DNA of 64,000 bases from an uncultured Eubacteriales bacterium (lineage in GTDB: Bacteria; Bacillota; Clostridia; Oscillospirales; Acutalibacteraceae), in the NCBI GenBank assembly GCA_934546985.1, contig CAKTEE010000011.1, forward strand, positions 1-64,000, in the 5' to 3' direction. The position numbers and the translations under genes are program-made. A model generated the notes under the pieces. That model made no database searches, was not told the DNA's origin, and was given only the letters and a program-made list of their open reading frames with translations. The stretch's first letter is position 1. Every line of letters starts with the position of its first letter. Shown in pieces: positions 27,876 to 36,150 of the stretch.

Positions 27876-28616
27876 ATGCTCGAAATTCGCAACCTGTCCT
27901 TTCAGGTAGAAGGTGCAAAGGACAGGCTTGAAATTATAAACAATGTAAGCCTTACTTTTGAAAAAGGCAAGCTCATCGTCATAACCGGTCCCAACGGCGG
28001 CGGCAAATCCACCATCGCAAGGCTGATTATGGGTATTGAACAGCCCACCCAAGGGCAAATTTTACTGGACGGAAACGATATTACCAGCCTGAACGTTACA
28101 GAACGTGCAAAAGCTGGTATTGGCTATGCATTCCAACAGCCGCCGCGCATAAAAGGAATGACTGTACAAAACCTGCTATCCCTTGCTTATGGAAAAACAT
28201 TGCCAATGGAAACCTGCTGTCAGTTTTTAACCAACGTCGGCCTTTGTGCACGGGATTATATTCACCGAGAGGTTGACGCTTCCCTTTCCGGCGGCGAAAT
28301 GAAGCGAATTGAAATCGCAACCCTGTTTGCAAAAAGAAACAAAGTTTCGATTTTTGATGAACCGGAAGCAGGTATTGATTTATGGAGTTTCGGAAAATTA
28401 AACGAAAGTTTTCAAAACATTCACCGCAGCAGCGATCAAACGTTGATTATCATTTCTCATCAGGAACGTATTTTGGAACTTGCAGATGAAATTATTGTTT
28501 TTGCTGACGGAACCGTTCGCGAACGAGGTACCAAAGAGGAAATTCTGCCGAAAATCCTTTGTCAGACAAACTCCCGCTGTCAGCTAAAAGAAAGGAGGGG
28601 CGTTTTCCATGAATAA
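27876..28616 (+). CDS. SufC-like Fe-S assembly ATPase
   Basis: 246 residues. Walker A GPNGGGKST at residues 38-46 (Gly in place of the usual Ser), signature SLSGGEMKR, Walker B SIFDEPEAGID and switch His in ISHQER. The DEPEAGID form is typical of SufC rather than transport ATPases. It drives opening of the SufB-type scaffold for Fe-S cluster building. It overlaps the next gene by 8 bases. No sufS, sufU or sufT gene is nearby, so this is a two-gene module. Confidence 0.9.
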   Translation: MLEIRNLSFQVEGAKDRLEIINNVSLTFEKGKLIVITGPNGGGKSTIARLIMGIEQPTQGQILLDGNDITSLNVTERAKAGIGYAFQQPPRIKGMTVQNLLSLAYGKTLPMETCCQFLTNVGLCARDYIHREVDASLSGGEMKRIEIATLFAKRNKVSIFDEPEAGIDLWSFGKLNESFQNIHRSSDQTLIIISHQERILELADEIIVFADGTVRERGTKEEILPKILCQTNSRCQLKERRGVFHE

Positions 28617-29526
28617 AATTGATGAAGGATTACTGGAAGCAGTTGCTGATTTGCATGGCGTCCCCGCGGGCGCTTATAACCTTCGCAAAAACGGTAAAGG
28701 CACAGAACGCCGCTCAACAGAAAACATTATTATCACTCCGAAAACTGATAAACCGGGAATTGATATTTTTATAAAGCCCGGCACAAAAAATGAAAGTCTG
28801 CATATTCCCGTTATTGTTACGGAAACCGGGCTGCACGATTTGGTATATAATGATTTTGAAATTGGGGAAAACGCCGATGTTGTAATTGTTGCAGGCTGCG
28901 GCATTCATAACAGCGGCGATCAGGACAGCGAACATAACGGCATTCATCGGTTTCATCTGCAAAAAGGCGCGAAAATTAAATACGTAGAAAAGCATTATGG
29001 TGAAGGGGACGGAAATGGAAAACGCATCTTAAACCCTGTGACCATAGTGGAAATGGAAGAAGGCTCTTACTGCGAAATGGAAACCGTACAAATCCGCGGT
29101 GTAGATTCAACCCGCAGAGATACAAACGCCCTGCTCGGAAAAGACGCCAAAATTGTCATATCTGAAAAATTGCTGACTCACGGCGCACAGCATGCAGAAT
29201 CCAATATGGAAATTCGCATGCAGGGCGAAGGATCCAGTGCACAAGTCATTTCCAGAACCGTAGGGCAGGATACCTCCGTGCAGATATTTAATCCCCGCGT
29301 TATCGGCGAGGCCCCCTGCACTGCACACATTCAGTGCGATTCTATTTTAATGGGCAATGCACATATCCGTTCTATTCCGGAAATTGCAGCTGACCACCCG
29401 GATGCTGTTCTGGTGCATGAAGCCGCCATTGGAAAAATTGCCGGAGACCAGATATTAAAAATGATGACTCTCGGTCTGACAGAACAGGAAGCTGAAGAAG
29501 AAATTCTAAAATGCTTCTTAAAATAA
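28609..29526 (+). CDS. SufB/SufD-like scaffold, short form
   Basis: 305 residues, against about 460 for ordinary SufB. The core is a right-handed beta-helix ending in HEAAIGKIAGDQILKMMTLGLTEQEAEEEI, the SufB/SufD C-terminal helical signature that contacts SufC. Cysteines and His are present near the end (CTAHIQCDSI). RBS AAAGGAGG inside the end of sufC. The pair looks like the minimal SmsC/SmsB (SUF-like minimal system) described for anaerobes and archaea; assignment by size and gene order is inference. Confidence 0.88.
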   Translation: MNKIDEGLLEAVADLHGVPAGAYNLRKNGKGTERRSTENIIITPKTDKPGIDIFIKPGTKNESLHIPVIVTETGLHDLVYNDFEIGENADVVIVAGCGIHNSGDQDSEHNGIHRFHLQKGAKIKYVEKHYGEGDGNGKRILNPVTIVEMEEGSYCEMETVQIRGVDSTRRDTNALLGKDAKIVISEKLLTHGAQHAESNMEIRMQGEGSSAQVISRTVGQDTSVQIFNPRVIGEAPCTAHIQCDSILMGNAHIRSIPEIAADHPDAVLVHEAAIGKIAGDQILKMMTLGLTEQEAEEEILKCFLK

Positions 29527-29544
29527 AAAACAATTCAACTTTCC

Positions 29545-29587
29545 AAAAGCCCATCCTGTTACTAACATAAACAGGATGGGCTTTTTT
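29545..29587. terminator. Rho-independent terminator of the Fe-S module
   Basis: AAAAGCCCATCCTGTT pairs with AACAGGATGGGCTTTT and is followed by TT. Convergent to the SPFH gene. Confidence 0.88.
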
Positions 29588-29656
29588 CTCTATGAAACCT
29601 CTCTCATTTTTGTACAAAACATTTTCTGCAGCCATTTAAAACCCAATCATCCGTCC

Positions 29657-30751
29657 TTATCTCGCACTTAAAATTTCCCGCAATTCGCCAAGCAGGTTTC
29701 CTCCGCCCACGGAAATACTGCCGACCCGCTCACAAATATTCTCAAGATATTCAAGTTCTTTCAGCTTATACAGCGTAGGGTTTTCTTCCATTAGCCGGGC
29801 AGTATTCAAAAGGCTTCTGGTAGACGCTACTTCTTCACGGCGGGCTATGACATTTGCCTGTGCGTTTTTCTCTGCAATCAGAACGGTATTCATAATATCG
29901 CGGATTTCACCCGGCAGGATAATATCTTTCAATCCCGCGTCAGAAAACGTGACAAACAGGGAATCCTGTTTCTCTCTCAGTCTCTCCAGAACAAAAAAAG
30001 CAATAGAATCTTTTTGTTCCAACAGTTCATCAAAACGAAATCTGCCAACATATTCCCGCAGAGCAAGCTGTGTTAATGTGTATATCTGCGTTTTATAATC
30101 CTTGATTTTGGTGGCAACAGAAACAGCGTCCGTGATCTTATAAGTACAGACAAAATTCAAACGAAGAGAAACTTTATCTGCGGTCAGGATTTCCTGCCCG
30201 GAAATATCCAGTTGCTGGGTGCGCATATCTACGTTCTGGCATGTTACTTTTTTCATATTGTTCCAAAAATAGTAACTCCCGCTTTCCAATCTTCGCTCCA
30301 GTTTTCCATCAATAAACAACAATCCCTCTTCGCCTTCCGGAACCTCTATTTTGCTGTACATCGTACGCGGCACACACATAAGCTGTTCCTGCGCCATATC
30401 CTTGATTTCCGGTTCAGAAACATTGACAAGCTGAAATGTATGTTTACGCAAACAATTCCAGAAACAATGTTTCCCTGCCCCCAGCGTATCAACAACACGA
30501 TCATCCTCCATGTGCAAGGCAATAAAGCCGTCAGGTACATCCACGCATACAACGCTGTCTGAAAAATTTTTATCTTTCATTAAAACAGAAATATCGGCAT
30601 TTGCAACCTGAACGGGCTTCAAAATATTCACGCAAGCATATGTTTCGCCCCAACGGCGTCTAACGATATGCCTGCCGGGCATTAACAGCTTTTGATATCT
30701 GCCATTCTTAAATAAAAATCCGCGTTCATTTTCATTTATAATGATTTTCAT
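29657..30751 (-). CDS. SPFH/band 7 domain protein (slipin-like)
   Basis: 364 residues, no clear membrane anchor. It contains two successive Gly-rich sandwich-like blocks (NENERGFLFKNGRY... and VPEGEEGLLFIDGKLE), then the band 7 core (LDISGQEILTADKVSLRLNFV and YVGRFRFDELLEQKD), and a C-terminal coiled-coil region (IARREEVASTRSLLNTARLMEENP). SPFH proteins form oligomeric scaffolds, often at membranes. Related to eukaryote-like slipins/prohibitins. Monocistronic; function in this organism unknown. Confidence 0.85.
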   Translation of the reverse strand: MKIIINENERGFLFKNGRYQKLLMPGRHIVRRRWGETYACVNILKPVQVANADISVLMKDKNFSDSVVCVDVPDGFIALHMEDDRVVDTLGAGKHCFWNCLRKHTFQLVNVSEPEIKDMAQEQLMCVPRTMYSKIEVPEGEEGLLFIDGKLERRLESGSYYFWNNMKKVTCQNVDMRTQQLDISGQEILTADKVSLRLNFVCTYKITDAVSVATKIKDYKTQIYTLTQLALREYVGRFRFDELLEQKDSIAFFVLERLREKQDSLFVTFSDAGLKDIILPGEIRDIMNTVLIAEKNAQANVIARREEVASTRSLLNTARLMEENPTLYKLKELEYLENICERVGSISVGGGNLLGELREILSAR

Positions 30752-30990
30752 ATTATCACCTCATAACTAAAACTAAAATCTGACTTTTGCAGGAAACGCC
30801 CATGCCGTTACTGCGGAGCAAAAATTAAGTTTCATTGATTCTTATCCGGTATGAATTTCATAGAAAAATCAGAAAAACTATGGGATAAGTACAAACCAAA
30901 CGGTATCCTTTTTACCACTGGCAGATCCGGCACTGCAAAATGATTCGGCGGCTGATTTCTTTGCCAGGCGTTTCCGGCTTCAGTCATTTT
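30752..30990. other. Intergenic stretch with dispersed short inverted repeats
   Basis: GGAAACGCC near 30792 and GGCGTTTCC near 30967 are complementary but 170 bases apart. No gene is visible. Confidence 0.4.
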
Positions 30991-31013
30991 GAGAAAAAGA
31001 CTGAACGTCTTTC
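30991..31013 (-). terminator. Rho-independent terminator ending the rtcB / tRNA-like unit
   Basis: On the minus strand GAAAGAC, loop GTTCA, GTCTTTTTCTC. It is placed immediately after the second tRNA-like sequence, showing that this sequence lies inside the rtcB transcript or its own short transcript. Confidence 0.8.
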
Positions 31014-31088
31014 AAAAGGGAGGATTCGAACCTCAGTGAACATTCTCACTTGCCAACTGACATGCTCTTCCGCTGAGCTAACCCGTTT
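31013..31088 (-). ncRNA. tRNA-like RNA downstream of rtcB
   Basis: On the minus strand it has a normal D arm (GCTCAGCGGAAGAGC) and T arm (GAGG-TTCGAAT-CCTC, 31020-31034). The closing stem is AAACGGG with CCCTTTT, one C-T mismatch. Between the D and T arms there are 28 bases, more than a class I tRNA allows. They fold better as a small stem TGTC/GGCA plus GTGA/TCAC than as a 5-bp anticodon arm. No CCA is encoded. I conclude a tRNA mimic or degenerate tRNA, not a decoding tRNA. Confidence 0.6.
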
Positions 31089-31090
31089 AT

Positions 31091-31221
31091 GGGTGGAGGA
31101 TTTGAACCCCCGGCACTGCCGTGAGCTCCGTTTACGGAGCATCGCTGTCCGGACCGGCATACCGCAGGAAAATTTCCGCGGCACCGCAAGGGAAACAACC
31201 CCTTTGCATAGGTCCGGACAA
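31091..31221 (-). ncRNA. Structured RNA with a tRNA T arm, between rtcB and the tRNA-like RNA
   Basis: On the minus strand TGTCCGGACC (31211-31220) pairs with GGTCCGGACA (31146-31155), closing two inner hairpins. A perfect hairpin GCTCCG-TAAA-CGGAGC follows (31125-31140), then a T arm GGGGG-TTCAAAT-CCTCC (31095-31111). No partner for the ACCCAT 3' strand was found, so it is not a complete tRNA. The layout recalls bacterial Y RNAs with a tRNA-like module, but no Ro gene is seen. Confidence 0.5.
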
Positions 31222-31277
31222 GCTTGTATCCAAGGTTTTAACACCTTATTACCAAAATCACATAAAACCACAGATGA

Positions 31278-32510
31278 TTAGCCCTTCACAACGCCAATGG
31301 TTTTCAGGCGCTTTATCGGTTTCACAAGATCTTTCTGGTTTTCCATTACCATATCAATATCTTTATAAGCAAAGCGGCTTTCTTCTGCAACGTCGGCTTT
31401 ATAATGTTTGCCAAGCACAACGCCCTGTTCTTTTAAATCGAGGATTACTTCTTCCGCAGAAAAACGTTCCATCGCGCCTTTGCGCGAATACTGCCGCCCT
31501 GCACCGTGGGAAGAGGAACAAAAGCTCATTTCATCGCCCAACCCTTCCACAACGTAGCTATAAGAACCCATTGCACCCGGAATTACTGCAAGTTCCCCTG
31601 CACGGGCGCGGGTCGCGCCTTTACGGTGTACCCATACATTCCGGCCATAATGATGTTCAATCGCGGCATAATTATGGTGACAGTTAATTTCCTCTGTATA
31701 ATGAAATTGAATATTGGTGTATTTACCTATCCATTTTTCTAAAATTGCGCGCACGGCATACATCATTTTACTGCGGTTTTCCGCTGCAAAATCAAGGGCA
31801 AGATTCATCCAGTTAATATACTGCTTCCCTTGGACTGTATCTGTCGGCAAAAAAGCAAGCTTCCATTCATCCGGCACTTCAGAATACCATTTTCGGTTCA
31901 TCTCCCGCGCTGCATTATGAAAATAGTCGCATACCTGCTTGCCGAAATTGCGGCTTCCGGAATGAATCATAATCCCCAAACAGCCATCGTCATCCTCCTG
32001 CAATTCAATAAAATGGTTACCTCCGCCAAGCGTACCGATTTGATAATATCCTGCTTCTATTTGTCCGGTCAGTTCAGCGTCAGCTTCATATTTCTCCATA
32101 TTTTCTAATGCACAATCCAATGTAACACAGCTTTGAATGTTTTTATGATGATTAAAACCTACCGGGATATTCCGCAGAATATCCCCGATGACTGCTTGTA
32201 TGAACGAACCGTTTCCCGTCATAATACTGCGCAGTTCTTCCACCTTGATATCTGTTCCTGTAAACGCCATCCCACAGCCAATATCCACTCCAACAGCGTT
32301 GGGAATAATAACGCCTGAAGCGGCAATCACGCCGCCGATTGGCATTCCCTTTCCGGCATGGGTATCCGGCATCAGGCTGACCCATTGATGTATAAAAGGC
32401 AGGTTCGCAAGATGATACGCCTGTTCCAGACAGATTTCATCCACATAGCTTTCATCGGGCAGCCACACTTTAATCGGAACCTTTGTGTTTTCATTTGCAA
32501 TAACGAACAT
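31278..32510 (-). CDS. rtcB: RNA-splicing ligase RtcB
   Basis: 410 residues from ATG at 32510 behind GGGGAGAG. RtcB joins 2',3'-cyclic phosphate and 5'-OH RNA ends using GTP and Mn2+. Metal ligands are in VGVDIGCGM, GGGNHFIE and MIHSGSRNFG; the guanylated His is in CSSSHGAGRQYSR. It is a short-type RtcB. No archease gene is present. Structured tRNA-like RNAs follow in the same direction up to a terminator, and two WYL regulators are divergently transcribed from the other side. In other bacteria rtcB sits in RNA-repair operons with tRNA-like RNAs. Confidence 0.95.
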   Translation of the reverse strand: MFVIANENTKVPIKVWLPDESYVDEICLEQAYHLANLPFIHQWVSLMPDTHAGKGMPIGGVIAASGVIIPNAVGVDIGCGMAFTGTDIKVEELRSIMTGNGSFIQAVIGDILRNIPVGFNHHKNIQSCVTLDCALENMEKYEADAELTGQIEAGYYQIGTLGGGNHFIELQEDDDGCLGIMIHSGSRNFGKQVCDYFHNAAREMNRKWYSEVPDEWKLAFLPTDTVQGKQYINWMNLALDFAAENRSKMMYAVRAILEKWIGKYTNIQFHYTEEINCHHNYAAIEHHYGRNVWVHRKGATRARAGELAVIPGAMGSYSYVVEGLGDEMSFCSSSHGAGRQYSRKGAMERFSAEEVILDLKEQGVVLGKHYKADVAEESRFAYKDIDMVMENQKDLVKPIKRLKTIGVVKG

Positions 32511-32588
32511 GCTTTCTCTCCCCTTTTGTTTCATTGCCTAAAGTTTACCAGATATTTCCCGCTCTTTCATTTAAAAAAGTTTGCGAAG

Positions 32589-32617
32589 TTGCTTTATATC
32601 GTGAGATTTATTATAAT
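32589..32617 (+). promoter_or_regulatory. SigA-type promoter for the WYL pair
   Basis: TTGCTT (32589-32594), 17-base spacer, TATAAT (32612-32617), close to the ATG at 32635, in the 124-bp divergent region shared with rtcB. Confidence 0.65.
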
Positions 32618-32634
32618 AATGCAGGGTGGGTTTT

Positions 32635-33873
32635 ATGGCGGAATTTTCAGAATTGATTAAAAAGTTTGACAAAATACGCGATTATATGCGGGACTTTTAC
32701 GTATATGGCTTTAAATCGCGTACGGATTTTAACAAAAAATCCGCACGTACCTATGATAATGAAAAACGCCGCATTGAAAGTTACATGGGCAAATATATGA
32801 AATGGGATTACAGCGGCGGCTCTAAAACATCGTTTATTTCCGTTGACTGCGCTAATATTCCCGTTAACCCGCTTTATGCGGCGTGGAAATCCAAAAGCTT
32901 CACTGCAAATGACATTATGCTGCATTTTTATATTTTAGATGCCCTGCAAAACGGTGCAATGCCGGTAGAAACCCTAACAGACCTGATCAGCCAAAAAAGC
33001 GAACGAACTTTCGATGTTCAAACCGTACGCAATAAATGCAACGAATATATAAAACTTGGACTTCTGACCAAAGAAAAACAAGGCAAAGCCTTCCTTTACT
33101 CCCAGGTACCTCCAACGTTTCCTATAACGGAGGAACTATTGGACGCTGTAAAATTTTATCAGGGGATTGCGCCGTTCGGCGAAATCGGCACTTATATTAT
33201 GGACCGTGAAAATCAAGACAATGATTTATTTGCTTTTAAACACCATTATATTGCCCATACATTAGAAGACGGAATATTAATGGATTTGCTCAAAGCAATA
33301 CGGACAAACCGCTGTATCATTTTTGAAAATCAAAGCGAACGTACAGGCAAAACAATAACAATCTGCGCCCTTCCTCTGAAAATCCTTATCAGCGCCCAAA
33401 CCGGACGGCGTTTTGCTTGCATGTATTCTTTTAAAAACCGCAGATTTACCAGTTTCCGGCTTGACTATATCAAAACCATTGCTTTAGATGAGGAAATTCC
33501 ATATGCAGAAGAGTTAAAAGAGAAATTAGAGCATAATCTGAATAAGGTTTGGGGCGTAGGATTCGGCGGCGTCCGCCGGTCTGAAATTCTCTGCATGAAA
33601 CTGCATATTAACGAAAAATATGAAAATTACATCATTGACCGCATCAAACGGGAAGGACAAGGCGGTGAACTTTTAAAAATAGACGCTGATACATTTTTGT
33701 TTACAAAGGAAATTTATGACACCACCGATATGTCCCCTTGGATAAAAACCTTTACCGGAAGAATCATCCGGTTGGAAGGCAGCAACCAAATGGTTATCAA
33801 TCGTTTTTATAACGATATGAAACGAATGGCAGAGATGTATGGAATCAAAACTGAGGGGAAAGGAGAGCCTTAA
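32635..33873 (+). CDS. WYL-domain regulatory protein 1
   Basis: 412 residues from ATG at 32635 behind GGGTGGG. The N-terminal 170 residues contain a helical, winged-helix-like region (TVRNKCNEYIKLGLLTKEKQG); the WYL-like ligand-binding region follows (LLKAIRTNRCIIFE, then CALPLKILISAQTGRRFACMYSFKNRRFTSFRLDYI in part). WYL domains sense nucleic-acid or nucleotide signals in several bacterial regulators. It is followed after 2 bases by a second WYL gene, like the PafB/PafC pair of actinobacteria. Divergent from rtcB, so a role in its control is likely but inferred. Confidence 0.82.
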   Translation: MAEFSELIKKFDKIRDYMRDFYVYGFKSRTDFNKKSARTYDNEKRRIESYMGKYMKWDYSGGSKTSFISVDCANIPVNPLYAAWKSKSFTANDIMLHFYILDALQNGAMPVETLTDLISQKSERTFDVQTVRNKCNEYIKLGLLTKEKQGKAFLYSQVPPTFPITEELLDAVKFYQGIAPFGEIGTYIMDRENQDNDLFAFKHHYIAHTLEDGILMDLLKAIRTNRCIIFENQSERTGKTITICALPLKILISAQTGRRFACMYSFKNRRFTSFRLDYIKTIALDEEIPYAEELKEKLEHNLNKVWGVGFGGVRRSEILCMKLHINEKYENYIIDRIKREGQGGELLKIDADTFLFTKEIYDTTDMSPWIKTFTGRIIRLEGSNQMVINRFYNDMKRMAEMYGIKTEGKGEP

Positions 33874-33875
33874 CA

Positions 33876-34850
33876 ATGGAATTGTTTTCAGAAATTTACG
33901 GCTGTTATTTTACTGTCGTCGCCCATATTCTGGAACAGGCGCAGCGTGGCCTGACCAAACATGAAATTGAACAGTTCGTCAACGAATACGGTTTTTATGA
34001 AAGCACCTTTCATCTTCTTCCTTCCCTTTTTTCAGGTGAATGGAGTCTGTTAAAAGAAAAAAATCAAAAATATTATTCCAGAGTGAGTACAGATACCAAA
34101 AGGCCTTTCACCACACTGGAAAAAGCATGGTTAAAGGCTCTTTTGGATGACCCGCGGATTACATTATTTTTAGACGAAAAAGCGCTTGACGTTATGCGTC
34201 AGACGTTGGAAAATATCGAGCCGCTTTATCTGCAAAACGATTTTCTTATTTATGACCAGCATCTGGACGGAGATCCTTTCAGCGACCCTGCCTATGCGAA
34301 GCGGTTTCAAACCATTTTGAATGCCATTAAAACACAGCAGCCGCTTATGATTGGATATACAAGCAGTCAAATGGAAACCAGCAGACGTCTTTACTATCCC
34401 TATAAACTGTGTTATTCCGCACGGGATAATAAATTCCGGTTGCTATGCGCTTCCAACTATTTGCATCCGAAAAAATTATCAAAAATCACTTTGAATCTCG
34501 CACGGATATCCTCCGTAGAGCCTACAGAACAAGAAAGCGGCTATTTACCCAATTTAAACGTACTGTTTCGATCCTCCGCCTGCTCTGAACCCATTGTATT
34601 GGAAATTTTCAAAGAACGCAACGCATTGGAACGCTGCATGCTTCAATTTGCCTCCTTTGAACGCCAGACAGAATATGACAAAGAACGGGATACTTATATC
34701 TGCCGTATCTGGTATGACCCTGCAGACGAAACTGAACTGTTAATCCGTATTTTAAGCTTCGGTCCAGTTGTTAAAGTCCTCAGTCCAAAACGTTTTTTAA
34801 TGCAGATAAAAAAGAGAATCGCCTCACAAATAGAGCTTCTGGAAATGTAA
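33876..34850 (+). CDS. WYL-domain regulatory protein 2
   Basis: 324 residues; RBS GGGGAAAGGAG at the end of the previous gene. N-terminal helical region, then a WYL core (ILNAIKTQQPLMIGYTSS, then LYYPYKLCYSARDNKFRLLCAS), then a WCX-like C-terminus (LLIRILSFGPVVKVLSPK). Probably acts as a partner of the first WYL protein. A strong terminator lies 80 bases downstream. Confidence 0.82.
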   Translation: MELFSEIYGCYFTVVAHILEQAQRGLTKHEIEQFVNEYGFYESTFHLLPSLFSGEWSLLKEKNQKYYSRVSTDTKRPFTTLEKAWLKALLDDPRITLFLDEKALDVMRQTLENIEPLYLQNDFLIYDQHLDGDPFSDPAYAKRFQTILNAIKTQQPLMIGYTSSQMETSRRLYYPYKLCYSARDNKFRLLCASNYLHPKKLSKITLNLARISSVEPTEQESGYLPNLNVLFRSSACSEPIVLEIFKERNALERCMLQFASFERQTEYDKERDTYICRIWYDPADETELLIRILSFGPVVKVLSPKRFLMQIKKRIASQIELLEM

Positions 34851-34928
34851 GAAGAAATTATTCTTTCCTTTTTTCATTAATAAAAACCAAGTCTGCATAA
34901 ATGGTGGGGTGCCATAACAAAGATTTCA

Positions 34929-34976
34929 AAAAGCGAGGTACAGTCAACAGACTGCACCTCGCTTTTCTATATATTA
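34929..34976 (+). terminator. Rho-independent terminator after the WYL pair
   Basis: AAGCGAGGT-A-CAGTC, loop AACA, GACTG-C-ACCTCGCTTTT: a long, nearly perfect stem. Confidence 0.9.
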
Positions 34977-35048
34977 ACTTCCCGAAATATGTAATCTACT
35001 ATGACATCGGACGGCAGCCGCAAAGATGCTGTGTAGGCAGGATCATGC

Positions 35049-35846
35049 TCATTTTAGAGAGCTCACAGAAGTATTGTAAAATCCATCTTTGGTATCACAC
35101 ATTACAGTAAGTTCACCATTATCAATAAATTTCTGTATTCTTTTTGCGATGAAAATATCACCTGTAAAAACCTTTTGCATAAACAAAACCCTTCCGATAA
35201 TATCGGAAATTTTACACGTATCTGTCGGGAAAGCTTCTCGTATTAAATCATCATAGTAGCTTATATCAGTGCTTATTATCATATCGTTCTCAACTACTCG
35301 TAACGGTGCATTTTCAGCCTTAAGTATTTGCCAACGGTTTGATAATTTTTCTATTTCTTGATAATTCAATATTCGTTCTCTATCTAAGAAAATTCCAAAC
35401 AACTTTGGTTCAACTTCATCCCAACCATGATACTCTATTTCACAATGAGCATCTCGCTTTATTCTTTCGGGTAATTCTATTATATGAATTTCGGTATCAC
35501 TGTCTTTTAATAAATCAGCAATAAACAGCAGTCCACACTGTGCATCAGGAGTATGATCTATCCAAATTCTTATCTTTTCAGGATTTGATTTTAACTTTTC
35601 TAAATCCTCTATGCTATGCTGCCAAAATTCATCAAATGAATCTTCTATATCTTCATACTTGTTATAGCTAAATGAAAATTGGGAATAAACACAAGATTTA
35701 CGGGGACAGTCTTGAAAAACAATTGGCGATTTAATATTTCCTTCAGATAGCCCAAAGGAAATGCCTGCAATATTTTTTCTGCCACCGCCCAAGTGTGCTA
35801 ATGTTAACGCCCTTTTTACAGAATCATTAAAACAAACTTCTAACAT
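35049..35846 (-). CDS. DUF1835-domain protein
   Basis: 265 residues. It opens MLEVCFNDSVKRALTLAHLG, the DUF1835 start, with a conserved central block (PEKIRIWIDHTPDAQCGLLFI) and a C-terminal DUF3658-like region (DIIGRVLFMQKVFTGDIFIAKRI). Function of this family is unknown; it is widespread in Firmicutes as a stand-alone gene. RBS GGAGGTG before the ATG. Confidence 0.82.
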   Translation of the reverse strand: MLEVCFNDSVKRALTLAHLGGGRKNIAGISFGLSEGNIKSPIVFQDCPRKSCVYSQFSFSYNKYEDIEDSFDEFWQHSIEDLEKLKSNPEKIRIWIDHTPDAQCGLLFIADLLKDSDTEIHIIELPERIKRDAHCEIEYHGWDEVEPKLFGIFLDRERILNYQEIEKLSNRWQILKAENAPLRVVENDMIISTDISYYDDLIREAFPTDTCKISDIIGRVLFMQKVFTGDIFIAKRIQKFIDNGELTVMCDTKDGFYNTSVSSLK

Positions 35847-36150
35847 ATTGCACCTCCACTATCCACCTTATTTGTGCCGTTACGCAACATCTTCCTGCTT
35901 TCTTGATTTTAATTCTATTGTCACCACGAGAATAAGTATAACAACCATTCTGTGGTTGTTATACCATGTTTAATAAGGTTACACCTGTTTTCACACAATC
36001 TGATAAATACCTACACCCATAGTACAATACATAATCGACCGAAAAACAACATTTTCCACCACTTGCCTAAATACTTCGTTACCGCACCACTCTACTAAAA
36101 GCGCGGCTTGTTTTTTCAGTTCCTATTTTATCTCAAAAAGCAATTCAATT
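35847..36150. other. Intergenic stretch, no gene seen
   Basis: About 300 bases between two minus-strand genes. A short inverted repeat (AACAACCATTCTGTGGTTGTT, 35939-35960 region) is visible; it may end the downstream transcript of the secreted protein gene or be an operator. Confidence 0.4.

Noticed and set aside
31091..31221. A complete class II tRNA beside rtcB
   Set aside because: The T arm is good, but no acceptor partner for ACCCAT and no D arm could be found, so it is listed only as a structured RNA.
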